From positions 2,528,344 to 2,592,343 of the forward strand of contig NZ_LT800497.1 in assembly GCF_900166635.1 (NCBI RefSeq): a stretch of DNA of 64,000 nucleotides, given 5' to 3'. This DNA is from Oceanobacillus timonensis. GTDB taxonomy: Bacteria; Bacillota; Bacilli; Bacillales; Amphibacillaceae. This document shows positions 25,532 through 35,168 of this stretch, piece after piece. Below the pieces are notes generated by a model. The model did no database searches. It was not told where the DNA came from and saw only the letters and a list, made by a program, of their open reading frames with translations. Position numbers and translations under genes: made by a program. Position 1 is the first letter of the stretch. Each line of letters opens with the position of its first letter.

Positions 25532-25545
25532 ACTTAACGTTGAGT
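25532..25545 (-). promoter_or_regulatory. operator-like palindrome before the PadR gene
   Basis: ACTTAACGTTGAGT is a 14-bp palindrome with one mismatch, 14 bases before the start codon. It shares the ACTYAAC/GTTGAGT half-sites with 24908-24935. Confidence 0.4.
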
Positions 25546-25780
25546 ATTATATGATGAATATATAAAAGTGTCAAATATATCCGATGCAAATGGACAAAAC
25601 CTGTTATTCGTATAACCGATTTTTCTCTTCCCTGCTTCCTGTTTGCCGATTTCAAAACGGAAAATATGCATCAACATCATTTGTACTTCCATGCGTTATG
25701 TTCAACTACTTTTTTCAAAAAATGAAAGAACCTATATCTGCTAAAGGGAACTCATTAACAGGTATAGGTTCTTTTCACGT

Positions 25781-26915
25781 TTATTCATTTTCAAGCGATT
25801 TCTGAAGCTTCCTTACTTCTTCAAGCTCTAGACTCGTTAATTCAGCTATTTCTTCCTCTGAATAGTTCCGGTCTTGAAGGTTTTTAACAAATTTTCGTTC
25901 CGCGTCTTCCTTACCTTTCCTGATTGCTTTCTCCTCGATTTCTCTATACACTTTTCCAAATGTTGGGGTGTCTCTTAACTTTTCCAAACCCATGATTTTT
26001 TCCTCCTCTTTTTTGTTTTGTGCAATGGGTAACGTTTCATACAGTTGTTCCTGTAAGTCTGAGGGAATCAGCATCATATAATCAATGAAATACACTAATG
26101 CGGCGAGATAATTGGTGCGGTGCGAATATTTTTCAAATGCCAGGCGGAGAAGCTGCTGTTTCAATCGGTATCTTTTTTATCATCCTTGTCGGATTTGTCG
26201 GTATTTTCACTGGTATACATGCCGGCAAGCACCGCTAAAGCAAATGGATTATCTGATTTTTTCAGTTCTTCTTTATCTTTTCCATGAAATCGATAAGTGT
26301 TATAAGCATAGGTTAATTCGGTGCCGTAAAAAGAGTAGCCGAATGCGTCTTCATGCTCTTTCTGACTAGCATCTGTCAACAAGGCGATGGAGTAGATCGA
26401 ATGGCTGGTTTTGCCACGGAGAATCACCCGTAAACCTCCCGTCTCAAAATAGAGCATGAAGATTAAACGTATGCAGGCGGGAGGTAACGGGCGCTAACTC
26501 CCTGATTCACTCAACTAACCTTCAGCGGGAGAAAAGCAAAAACTCCCGCTGAAGGAAGTTTCGTTTTATCGTAAATCCGGTAAAAATATTTAAACATGCG
26601 TTCTGCAAATTCTTTTTTTCCAACCGCCTGCACTTCGATATGGATAAAGACATATTTTTCTTCTCCATTCTTTAGAAGTACTTTGACGATTTTATCTGAA
26701 TACTTGGTTCCTTTTTTGGTTTTCATCACAAGCTGAAAAAGTTCCGGGCTTTTGAAATCCACTCCCCGCTCAAAATCAATTTCCGGATACAAATCCGGTG
26801 CAAAAAAGGCCATAAATTCTTGAAACAACTCTTCAATCAAATTCTTCCAAAGTCCATCATAATCAGGCTGGTTTACGCGATAACTGTTTTTATTTTCTTT
26901 GACTGTATTTAGCAT
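25781..26915 (-). pseudogene. Rpn-type PD-(D/E)XK nuclease/transposase-like gene, split by a repeat and a frameshift
   Basis: Three pieces make up one Rpn (recombination-promoting nuclease) gene. The N part (26511-26915) has QPDYDGLWKNLIEELFQEFM and the nuclease core FIHIEVQAVGKKEFAERMFK. The middle part carries SIYSIALLTDASQKEH and TELTYAYNTYRFHGK. The C part has KQQLLRLAFEKYSHRTNYLA. A 149-bp element (26414-26562) sits between YDKT and SHS; removing it with one GTTTT copy restores the frame. A second break at 26162-26164 is a frameshift (stop TGA overlapping TTG). The C tail (ERKFVKNLQDRNYSEEEIAE) is the usual coiled end of the family. Confidence 0.8.
26414..26562. repeat. 149-bp structured insertion element inside the Rpn gene
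   Basis: The element is flanked by 5-bp direct repeats GTTTT (26409-26413 and 26563-26567). It contains a perfect 13-bp stem CCTTCAGCGGGAG (26519-26531) with CTCCCGCTGAAGG (26543-26555) and several more CTCCCG-type blocks. There is no ORF of its own. Size and duplication resemble the bcr-type repeats of the Bacillus cereus group, but relationship is not shown. Confidence 0.65.
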
Positions 26916-27225
26916 TAGTTTACCACATCTCCAAGGAATAATAAATTTGTTATTATCATAGCGGTTTTGTATGTGAAAGGCAAAACGGTTAAACAGAATT
27001 TTTCCTGCAAAAAATGCCTGCGAAAAGAGGATTTGTGTACGGTATTTTTCATTTTTCCATCATCAAATGCCATCTAATTTGGATTTTTAATGTTTTTTGG
27101 ACAACAGAAAAATGAGTATGGTCTTTTAGGTTAAACGTGATACGATGAATAAACTATGATACATTTCTAAATTAGTGAAGTTCTTGTATTGATAATACTT
27201 ATTGAAAAGATTGGAGGGAAAGAGG
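26916..27225. other. 310-bp AT-rich intergenic region
   Basis: No gene, hairpin with T tail or repeat is convincing here. It should contain the promoter of the P-loop gene at 27226. Confidence 0.5.
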
Positions 27226-27753
27226 ATGGAAGAAAATAAGTGCCTTGTCAATCGAATCATCGTCATTGGCTGTCCGGGCGCAGGTAAATCAACGTTATCC
27301 GCCCAAATTGCGCAAATAAGAAACATCCCTTTGGTACATTTAGACAACATTCAATGGATTGACGATGATACCACTGTCTCTCAAACAGATTTTGATGCCA
27401 AACTAAAAGAAGAAATTCAAAAAAAGGAATGGATTATGGATGGAAATTATGCCAGAACGCTAGCTTTGCGAATGGGGCGTGCAGATGTGGTTATTTGGTT
27501 AGATTTCCCTCGCAGTGTCTGTTTCTATCGTATACTCAAGCGCTATGTAAAAAACAAAGGAAAGAAAAATCCGCACGGGAATCCGGATAGGCTAGATTTT
27601 TCTTTCCTGCGTTTTGTTTGGAATTATAAGAAAGAAAATGATTCTAAGATAAAATCATTAAAGGTTAAATACCAGGAGCAGCTTCATTTCAATCATATTC
27701 GTTCTGGACGGCAGCTCAAAGAATTTATGCAAAAATTTGAAAGCCAGCCTTAA
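27226..27753 (+). CDS. P-loop NTPase, adenylate-kinase/topology-modulation (FlaR-like) family
   Basis: This 175-residue nucleoside-kinase-like protein has Walker A GCPGAGKSTLSAQIA near residue 16, then LVHLDNIQWIDDD, the lid-like WIMDGNYARTLALRMGRAD, and VIWLDFPRSVCFYRILKRY. This order is typical of the DNA topology modulation/FlaR group, whose real substrate is not known. The ATG at 27226 is preceded by GGAGGGAAAGAGG; the upstream TTG is inside that region. Monocistronic. Confidence 0.85.
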   Translation: MEENKCLVNRIIVIGCPGAGKSTLSAQIAQIRNIPLVHLDNIQWIDDDTTVSQTDFDAKLKEEIQKKEWIMDGNYARTLALRMGRADVVIWLDFPRSVCFYRILKRYVKNKGKKNPHGNPDRLDFSFLRFVWNYKKENDSKIKSLKVKYQEQLHFNHIRSGRQLKEFMQKFESQP

Positions 27754-27916
27754 CAGGAATATTTGTCGATACATATATTTTTAAAACGAATCTTCATTCT
27801 TTGTCCGGGATTTTTATATGCTAAAAAAGAGGGCTCTCACTAAAATGTTAGCGATTACCACTCTTTTAATGAAAGAGATTTTGTCTCAAATTCTCTACAG
27901 ATGAAAATACGCCTGT

Positions 27917-28207
27917 TTATTGTTTTATGTCACTTTGAATCTCACGTGCTTTATAGACAATTTTACGAATACTATCCATCGACAGATTATAGGTTTGCTC
28001 CAATTCCTCGAATGAATAGCCTTCTCTATATAGTCGGCAGATTTCTTCATTTCTTTCGTCCAGGGCAAGACGTGAGCCATTCGCTTCTCCCCACCCCGCC
28101 CGCTGGCTTGTTTGCTTCGGAATATAAACAAGTTCTCCTTGAATATATCTCTGAAGCTCCTTCAACAAATGAGGTGGAAGCACCTCTTTTCCATTTTTAT
28201 ATGACAA
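27917..28207 (-). CDS. CD3324-family small DNA-binding-like protein
   Basis: This 96-residue protein starts SYKNGKEVLPPHLLKELQRY and has the basic KQTSQRAGWGEANGSR followed by a helix-turn-helix-like DERNEEICRLYREGYSFEEL and YNLSMDSIRKIVYKAREI, the arrangement of the CD3324 family. The TTG at 28207 follows AGGATG by about eight bases. A 35-codon ORF with a stronger ribosome binding site overlaps its start in another frame. Function unknown, probably regulatory. Confidence 0.8.
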   Translation of the reverse strand: MSYKNGKEVLPPHLLKELQRYIQGELVYIPKQTSQRAGWGEANGSRLALDERNEEICRLYREGYSFEELEQTYNLSMDSIRKIVYKAREIQSDIKQ

Positions 28208-28269
28208 GCTGAAACATCCTTTCTATCAAGATGTATGAGTCGATCATGCATTATTTTCTTATTCATCAT
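28162..28269 (-). CDS. possible 35-residue leader ORF overlapping the CD3324 start
   Basis: ATG-ATG at 28269 follows AAAGGAG at ideal spacing, and the frame runs 35 codons (MMNKKIMHDRLIHLDRKDVS...) to a stop inside the CD3324 gene. It covers the weaker TTG start of that gene, so it could couple or block its translation. Composition does not suggest a stable protein. Confidence 0.35.
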   Translation of the reverse strand: MMNKKIMHDRLIHLDRKDVSACHIKMEKRCFHLIC

Positions 28270-28708
28270 TAAAACTCCTTTCATTTGGAATTATTTTCGT
28301 AAGCCTTTTCACTTTTAGTATACAATAGTTTGGGAAAGAAAAGGAGACCGCAAAATAAATGCGGCCCCATCTTTTATGATTTCCGCTATGCGGAAATCAC
28401 CTCATATTTTGTGATCAATTTCAATCAGCCTCCTTTCCGATATTCTATCGGACCGACACCCTTATTAACTCATATTTCCCCTCTTCTGAACAAGGGGGAA
28501 AACGATTATAATTATTTTTTATCTTTTTCTGCGATTTGTCATTCCTTGATTGAGACAATCCGCCATCCACACGAATTTACCATCTAACGTAATTATTTGC
28601 TATACCAATAAATAAATTTCCGATTAGCAGTGCTTGAAAAAGGGTAAACGTAATATAATACATTCACAAAGAATGCATCATAATGAATAAAGGGAGCGAT
28701 GAACACAA
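28270..28708. other. 438-bp region with hairpins and a possible transposase remnant
   Basis: GACCGCA/TGCGGCC (near 28345-28366) and GATTTCCGC/GCGGAAATC (28378-28398) are perfect stems. On the minus strand the frame ending at 28425 reads GVGPIEYRKGG, like the last residues of an IS3-family transposase. The right part should hold the promoter of the DUF2207 gene. Confidence 0.35.
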
Positions 28709-30475
28709 ATGAATAAGGGGTTGAAGATACTTGCTGCCTTAACAATGGCGATTTCAATGAACATGCTACTTACACTCACAGTATTTGCTGAAAATGAAAT
28801 GAGCGATTTACATATTGAAGTAGAATTACAGGAAGATGGCTCAGGTATCGTGACGGAACACCGTCAGATGGATATGGACGATGGTACAGAGCTTTTCATC
28901 AATATGGCCAACCTTGACGGGTCTGAGGTACTGGATTTTTCCGTTGATGGATTTACAGAAGAGCCCGATTGGGACTCTGATGATTCACGGGAAGAAAAGG
29001 CAGGAAAATATGGAATAGTATCTACAAGTGATGGCGCCGAATTAGTTTGGGGAATTGGTGAATACGGTAAAAATACGTATACAGTAACCTATACATTATC
29101 TAATCTTGTACGTAATTTAGAAGACGGCCAGGCCATGCTCTGGAACTTTGATACCTTTTCCGATATTCCTGCTCAGAATTTAACAGTTGAGATTTCTGGC
29201 TTTCAACCATTTACACCTGATAACGTAAATTTCTGGGGTTTTGGTTTTGATGGAGATATGCAGCTGGAAGGTGACCGTATTGTATGGGAGTCAAATGGGG
29301 AAGTCGATGGAGATGTGATTGCTTTAACGCAATTTCCGACTGATTTCTTTCAAGCTGAACAGACAGAAGACATGACCTTATCCGACCAGCAAGAAAAAGC
29401 AATGGATGGGTCCACCTATAATTCAAGTGACAATTCTACGCTAGCTGTTATCATCATTAGCATAGTCGTTGGTTTATCTTTATTGATTGGTATTGGAACC
29501 TTCTTCATTGTCCGTAAAACAAATCAAGTAAAAAGAGAAGCTGGCGCGATAAAGCCTATCCATAAACGGATAGCAGAGAACAAAGGCAAAACGTATGCAG
29601 CCGTGCCTTTCGACGGAGAAGATTATGCTGGTTTAAGTGCCCTCTTAATGCAGATGAAGCTTGGTTATTTTGAAGATATCTTTCAAGCATATCTATTAAA
29701 ATGGTCTGTAAATGAAAACATTTCGATGGAAGCAGAAGAAGAAAGCAAGGTTTTTGGAAAAAAATACCGCACAACGCTTACCATCAGCGATATTGAAAAT
29801 GAACGAAAAAAACACCCAACAACTTTTAGTGAACTTACGGATCAAATAGAAGATGAATCCTATGAGGGGACATATGAAATGGCTCTATGGACGATGCTTT
29901 TGGATGCTGCAGACAGGAATGGCGTTGTAACAGATAAAGCCATCCAAAAATGGGGTAAAGAGCATGCGAAGGAAGTCAGCACTTTTGCCGATTATCTCAA
30001 AGACTATTCCGAAGCCTATCTGGAGCAGCAAGGATTGTTCTCTTTTGAAGAAATAAAGGTGTTTGGATTTTTACAATCTATTACAATACCAAGTGAAGAG
30101 GGAGAAAAGCTAGCGGATCGTTTGATTCAGTTTGATAATTATTTAAAGGAATCAGATATCAATCAATTTTCGAATGCATCCAAGCCACTTTCCTTGAAAG
30201 ATATGATGCTATGGAGTGCTTTGCTTGGTAAAAGCGATAAAGTATCTAAAAAACTAGAGGATTTAGTCCCTGAAGACAGGTACGAAGAGGACTGGGTATA
30301 CCTGCAATTCTGGTTTGGGACTTACTACACCCGTGCAAGCTGGACCACCGGGTTAGCCAGCGGCGGATTTCATTCCAGCACTTCAGCTGCTACTGCAGCA
30401 GGCGGCAGCGGCGGCGCTACCGGTGTCGGCGGTGGAGCTGGTGCTGGCGGAGGTGGAGGCGGCGGTGCCCGTTAG
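28709..30475 (+). CDS. DUF2207-domain membrane protein
   Basis: This 588-residue protein has a signal peptide (MNKGLKILAALTMAISMNML...), an extracellular DUF2207 beta domain (IEVELQEDGSGIVTEHRQMD, then YTVTYTLSNLVRNLEDGQAM), one transmembrane helix near residues 247-270 (AVIIISIVVGLSLLIGIGTF), and a large cytoplasmic part. The C terminus is a low-complexity Gly/Ala tail (GGGAGAGGGGGGGAR). In most relatives a second helix pair precedes the Gly tail; here it is replaced by a soluble stretch. RBS AAAGGGAG. Function unknown. A terminator follows. Confidence 0.88.
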   Translation: MNKGLKILAALTMAISMNMLLTLTVFAENEMSDLHIEVELQEDGSGIVTEHRQMDMDDGTELFINMANLDGSEVLDFSVDGFTEEPDWDSDDSREEKAGKYGIVSTSDGAELVWGIGEYGKNTYTVTYTLSNLVRNLEDGQAMLWNFDTFSDIPAQNLTVEISGFQPFTPDNVNFWGFGFDGDMQLEGDRIVWESNGEVDGDVIALTQFPTDFFQAEQTEDMTLSDQQEKAMDGSTYNSSDNSTLAVIIISIVVGLSLLIGIGTFFIVRKTNQVKREAGAIKPIHKRIAENKGKTYAAVPFDGEDYAGLSALLMQMKLGYFEDIFQAYLLKWSVNENISMEAEEESKVFGKKYRTTLTISDIENERKKHPTTFSELTDQIEDESYEGTYEMALWTMLLDAADRNGVVTDKAIQKWGKEHAKEVSTFADYLKDYSEAYLEQQGLFSFEEIKVFGFLQSITIPSEEGEKLADRLIQFDNYLKESDINQFSNASKPLSLKDMMLWSALLGKSDKVSKKLEDLVPEDRYEEDWVYLQFWFGTYYTRASWTTGLASGGFHSSTSAATAAGGSGGATGVGGGAGAGGGGGGGAR

Positions 30476-30530
30476 GCAAGCCTCTCTAGCTTTTAGTTTT
30501 AAAATAAAAGATAATGTATCTATATTATAA

Positions 30531-30561
30531 GAAAAGCTCAAATTACTGTTTTGAGCTTTTC
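30531..30561. terminator. terminator after the DUF2207 gene
   Basis: GAAAAGCTCAA (30531-30541) pairs with TTGAGCTTTTC (30551-30561) around a 9-nt loop and works in both directions. Confidence 0.88.
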
Positions 30562-30701
30562 TTACTTTTACTATCCCCTTTCACCATATCATTTTCTTTA
30601 CCAGCAGAGTAACAGCTTGGGGTATGTATCACCTCTGCCTCCTCATCTTTCTCTTCAGAATTTACAAATGCTTTCTTTCTTCATCCAATTCGTCTGATTT
30701 T

Positions 30702-31581
30702 TTATAAAGAGAAGTTATTAAGAAATTTCACAAGCCTTTCGTTTACTTTACCAGAACCGCGCCCAAGCCATATTAAATGCCCCCATGTATCAAGTATACA
30801 CAATTCAGAATCTCGTATTTGTTGATCCGCATAATATGCATGCTCTAATGGAACAGAACCGTCAAATTCACTATGCATAATGAGCGTTGGACAGGGAATA
30901 GCCTGCAGGTTTTTAGAGGTGATTTCCTTCGTTTGGGATAAATCTATTAAAAATCCATCGCCCGATCGTTGGCGTTTATTCATTCTCTGGATTTCATCGA
31001 TATCTTGATCCAGCACACTGCTTTTTAATTCATTATAGGAAAGATTACTAAAGGCAGGTACCATCTGTTTAAACATCAATTCCGGGAAAATATTGCTCAT
31101 ACTTGAAGCCAGTTTCCATGTTGTTTTTTCCACAGCAGGACGAAATAATACCTGTGCTGCCTTATATATTATATCTTCAGGTTGTCAGCCATTCTTTTGT
31201 AACAGCGCTTTGTAAAGTTAATGTTTTAACTCTCCCGGGATAGCGAGATGCAAAATAAAGGGCGCTCGGACCGCCAGCTGAAATGGCAAGCAGATGTACT
31301 TTCTCCATGTTCAAGTAATCTAATAGCTTTACATAATAATCACTGGCTTTGGATAAATTTTCTCCAATTTCTTTTGACGTCTTTCCATATCCTGCTCTTG
31401 AGGGTGTTATTAGCATGAACCCGTTCTTCACCAGCGGCTTATACCCAAATTCCTCATAGCAGTTAGAATGCCCGCCATGCATTACGAGGATTGGTGTACC
31501 CTCTTTTTCAGTAATTGAATATTCAATCGTATAACCATCTACAAAATAGGTACCAAGAATTCTTTCCATTAATCCCGCCAC
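30702..31581 (-). pseudogene. alpha/beta hydrolase broken by one frameshift
   Basis: The N part (31177-31581) carries the strand and oxyanion region ILVMHGGHSNCYEEFGYKPL and the nucleophile elbow LLAISAGGPSALYFASRYPG. The C part (30702-31133) has PCPTLIMHSEFDGSVPLEHA (acid) and LDTWGHLIWLGRGSGKV (base His). Between them the third frame encodes PEDIIYKAAQVLFRPAVEKT, so a single extra A near 31183 (ACAACC for ACACC) accounts for the break. All three catalytic residues remain, so it was lost recently, or the slip is a sequencing error. Confidence 0.8.
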
Positions 31582-31900
31582 ATCCTTTCACACATTAGAT
31601 AGACCAATTCAAATAAACCGCCCGCCAAATGTATTCTAAAGCTGTTTTATTACAACCAATCATAACAGAAACAAATGAAACCAGGCAGGATTCTAATTGT
31701 TTTTTAAATAAAAATTCCATTCGAGATGAAAAATATATTTGATACAAGTAGATAGCAATAAGACAAACTAGCGGCTTTTTTGGCGGGACGAGTAATCGCT
31801 GTCCCAGTCCCAGTCAGTTACACTGCGATAAATTACAGCAATGACAAAAAGACTCCCCTATCCCTCAGTGAAATTATGCTTAATTTACATTAGTAACTGA
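31582..31900. other. 319-bp region without recognised features
   Basis: There is no credible ORF or terminator. A TCCCAG repeat pair (31812-31824) is the only visible oddity. Confidence 0.5.
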
Positions 31901-33598
31901 TTACAACAACCAATATTCTTCTCTTTTAAAATGTTCCATACTACACTTCTCACAATAATCTCCTGCTTCAAAATATAACCTGTTCTCTCCGCAACCTCTG
32001 CAAGAGATAAATATTTTCAAATCAGCGCCTATTAAATATTGCATAATAAGATTAGACACCTTTTGACGATGTTTTGTAACCCATTCTCGATCCAATTGTT
32101 TCTGAAACACTTTAGAAAAAGAATAATATAAATCTAATTGTTTATATTTCACTTCCAATACATCTAAACTATGCTTTTCAAAGATTTCTTCAAACGGCTT
32201 CTCTAATCGTTGATTATTTTCACAAACCTGAAAAACATAATTTTGCCACTGTTGCGTTAAAATTGTATTTCTTTTTTGAAAAGGAATATGAACTGCATGA
32301 TATAACAATTTATCCTTATTACTTTCTAATATTTTCTTTGGCAAAATCATTAATAAATCTAATTGTTTACTTATATCTGCTTTTTCGAGATAATTCAATT
32401 TATAAGTAAAGTCATTCCAATACCTTAATTTATTAATCAAATTACCATACTGAATTTGTAAAATCGTTTCTTCTAATGGCTCAATTACAGCTTTTTTTAT
32501 GATAGAATCTTTTTGGTTAAGTTTATTTTCAATAAAGCTTGATTTTTTTGTCATGCTTGCAACCCAACCAATATTATAGATACCTCTTCTGCCGGACCTT
32601 CCAGCAATCTGTTTTATTTCTTGAGAAGTTAACTTTCTAATGCCTGTACCATCGAATTTTTCAAGTTCTGAAAAAATAATTCGTTGTATAGGCAAGTTAA
32701 TGCCCATTCCAATAGCGTCTGTTGCAACAACAACATCTGCTTTACCATTATTAAAAAACTCTACTTGCTTTCGTCTGGTTATTGGAGGTAACGCTCCATA
32801 AATAATTGCAGGCTTGAAGCCATTCTTCCTCAAATGAGCAGCCATACGCAAAACTTTCTTACGTGAGAAGGCTATAATGGCATCTCCTTTTTTAATATCC
32901 GCTGGAAATGAAACTTCTTCTTTTTGAACGATTAAAGGTGTATTACGTTCGTGATAATGAATTTCCACCTTATCATTACAGTCCTCTACTATTCTTTTAA
33001 TCAGCTTTACAGCATTTAGAGAACAACAAATATGAATTTCTTTTGCTTTTATACCAATAATAGCGCGGAACCAAGCACTTCCTCTCTCTTTATCAGAAAT
33101 CAACTGTGCTTCATCAATAACAGCTACGGGATATTCTTCTTGAAAATTTGCTTTCTCTACTGTGGATGAAAGATGTGTGGAAAACGGGACAATTATTTCT
33201 TTTTCTCCAGTGATTAAATCGCAGCTTACTCCATTGTCGTTCAATTTTTCAAATACTTCTAAAGCTAATAAACGGAGCGGTGCTAGATAAATTCCTTTTT
33301 TTGCTATTAATAATGATTGAATAGATTGATAGGTTTTTCCAGAATTCGTAGGACCGGCATGAATAATAAAATGACGTTTCGTTAATCTTGTTTCAGGATA
33401 TTCTTCTTTTAGATGGTCGGGGATTCCGTTTTCAAATGCTTTTTGATAAGCAGCAGGGATTAGCTTTTCATGAATATATTCGTCAACGCCTCTTTTTAAT
33501 ATGAAGAGCCGATTAGCCTTATCTATAATCCATTCTTGAAAGCTTTCGTTAAAACGATAATGCTGCTGTAACCGTTGATATTCTTCTTTTTCATAAGC
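31901..33598 (-). pseudogene. SUV3-like DEAD/DEAH RNA helicase, C-terminal part (cut by IS1182 element)
   Basis: The frame is open from the IS border to the stop. It holds Walker A GPTNSGKTYQ (about 33325-33355), motif Ia YLAPLRLLALEVFEKL, DEAH-type VIDEAQLI, and the C-terminal helicase motifs ATDAIGMGINLPI and QIAGRSGRRG, followed by a zinc-like CRGCGENRLYFEAGDYCEKC. This is the architecture of mitochondrial SUV3/bacterial homologues. The N-terminal part lies beyond the insertion at 35169-35402. A shorter protein starting at TTG 33244 would lack Walker A, so no active enzyme is expected. Confidence 0.85.
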
Positions 33599-33728
33599 TG
33601 AATGAATTTCATAATTCTTATCCCTTGTGCCCCAATGAGTTCAGGACATGAAAAAAGAAGTACCTCCCCAAATCTTGTATAATGGTAGTTGACAAGAAAA
33701 CCATAAAAAGACTGGAGGAGTACTTCTT

Positions 33729-35090
33729 ATGACCATTATACGACAACCGAGCCTATTTGGCATCCAAGAATTATATGACATGGAACCTACCCAAAAATAT
33801 GAAGCGATTATTTCAGCGATTGATCTGGATCTTATTTATCATGCGATTAATAAGAAATCCCGGCTGGGAGCGCCTGTTGAGCTAAATTATGCAGGGATGA
33901 TTATTTCCTTTTTTATTCGCTACATCGAACGCATCCCAACGATCAAAGACTTAATCAAGCGTCTCAATGATGACTTTATCTTTAAAATGAACTGCGGATT
34001 TCTGGTTTCCGACGCTATTCCATCAGAAGCTGCGTATTCTCGTCTCGTAACGAAACTGAGTGAATCAGATATTTTAGAAAAATCCTTCGAAAGCGTAACG
34101 CTGGCAGCTGTCACAGAAGGGTTTATTGCCGATGAAGTCATTGCCATTGATGCCACCCATTTTGAAGCACGAGATAAGGCACCCGTTCAAAAAGAAGAAA
34201 AACCGGAAGCTGCGCCCAAAAAGCGTGGGCGTAAATCCAAAGAAGAACGCGAACAGTACCTTCAAGAACAAGCAGAAAAGGAAGCAAACCTGCCATTGTA
34301 TGAAAAGAAAATCGAAGCACAGTTAGACGTTCCGTTAGACATCTTGCGTGCAGAAGTACCACTAGCCCCCAAATGGGGTGTGAAAAAGAATGCAGACGGT
34401 AAAAATGAATACTGGTTTGGCTACAAAGGACATCTCGCAGTTGGTACATCAAGCCAGTATATTCTACAATCCTTGTTTTCATCTGGCAGCTTAAATGATG
34501 GAAAAGCCGCTATCGCCTTATTAAAGGGAACGGACCAGCGCCTTCCTCTTACCACTGTTCATTATAATACGCTAGATGCTGGTTACGATTTCGAGCCGAT
34601 TTATGAACAGATTCATCGCATGGGACAACAGTCTGTCATTGCCTATAATAAGCGCAATGAAGGCGAAATGATTGGGTTTGATAAGAATTTTGCCCCAACC
34701 TGTTTTCGAGAACATTCCTATAAATATGATAGCTTTGATCCAAAATACGAAACATTGAAATATACCAGACCAAAGGAATGCAGCGACTGCCCACTTGCGA
34801 ACGAAGGTATCTGTCAAAAAGTGTATAAAGTCAAGATAACTACGGATTTAAGACGTTATACTGCGCCTGCACGCGGATCAAGAGCTTGGAAAAAGATTTT
34901 TAAACAACGGACAGCAGTAGAACGTGTCAATGCTTATCTGAAAGAGTTCTATCAGCTAAACAATGTTCGTTATCGTACTGGAAAGCGTGCGAAAGTCCAT
35001 TTTGATATGGTCGCTTTGATTTATAATGCTTCCAAATTAGCTGCGGATCGCATCCAAGCTGAGCTTATTCAACAACAACAAACTGCATAA
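33729..35090 (+). CDS. IS1182-family transposase
   Basis: This 453-residue DDE transposase is intact. The N-terminal DUF772-like domain has QKYEAIISAIDLDLIYHAIN and SYSR-like PSEAAYSRLVTKLSES. The catalytic triad is visible in AIDATHFEARD (first Asp), YNTLDAGYDFEP (second Asp) and FKQRTAVERVNAYLK (Glu). A Lys/Glu-rich insert (KKRGRKSKEEREQYLQEQAE) and a CSDC...C cluster are typical of this family. ATG follows GGAGGAG. Full length suggests the element may still move. Confidence 0.95.
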   Translation: MTIIRQPSLFGIQELYDMEPTQKYEAIISAIDLDLIYHAINKKSRLGAPVELNYAGMIISFFIRYIERIPTIKDLIKRLNDDFIFKMNCGFLVSDAIPSEAAYSRLVTKLSESDILEKSFESVTLAAVTEGFIADEVIAIDATHFEARDKAPVQKEEKPEAAPKKRGRKSKEEREQYLQEQAEKEANLPLYEKKIEAQLDVPLDILRAEVPLAPKWGVKKNADGKNEYWFGYKGHLAVGTSSQYILQSLFSSGSLNDGKAAIALLKGTDQRLPLTTVHYNTLDAGYDFEPIYEQIHRMGQQSVIAYNKRNEGEMIGFDKNFAPTCFREHSYKYDSFDPKYETLKYTRPKECSDCPLANEGICQKVYKVKITTDLRRYTAPARGSRAWKKIFKQRTAVERVNAYLKEFYQLNNVRYRTGKRAKVHFDMVALIYNASKLAADRIQAELIQQQQTA

Positions 35091-35095
35091 TTTTG

Positions 35096-35146
35096 TTTTT
35101 AAAAATACACTTTCGAAAATTCGGTTCGTCTTTGTATTTTTAAAAA
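35096..35146 (+). terminator. terminator-like hairpin at the IS1182 right end
   Basis: TTTTTAAAAATACA (35096-35109) pairs perfectly with TGTATTTTTAAAAA (35133-35146), six bases past the transposase stop. Confidence 0.7.
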
Positions 35147-35168
35147 GAGCAATTATGAAATTCATTCA

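Larger units (their letters stand above)
33599..35168 (+). mobile_element. complete IS1182-family insertion sequence (1570 bp)
   Basis: The element is bounded by perfect 18-bp inverted repeats: TGAATGAATTTCATAATT at 33599-33616 and its complement at 35151-35168. AGC occurs directly on both sides (33596-33598 and 35169-35171) as a 3-bp target duplication. Removing the element plus one AGC joins the two helicase pieces in frame. It carries one transposase gene with its own strong RBS and a terminator-like hairpin at the right end. Confidence 0.85.

Noticed and set aside
27830..27885. Terminator after the P-loop NTPase gene
   Set aside because: AAAGAG/CTCTTT is short with a long loop; too weak to call.
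30543..30680. Minus-strand open stretch RKKAFVNSEEKDEEAEVIHT... overlapping the DUF2207 terminator
   Set aside because: No start codon or RBS; composition is low complexity, and it may simply be chance in AT-rich DNA.
33244..33244. TTG 33244 as a real start of a shorter helicase
   Set aside because: The frame is open upstream to the IS end and contains the Walker A motif, so this is not the original start.
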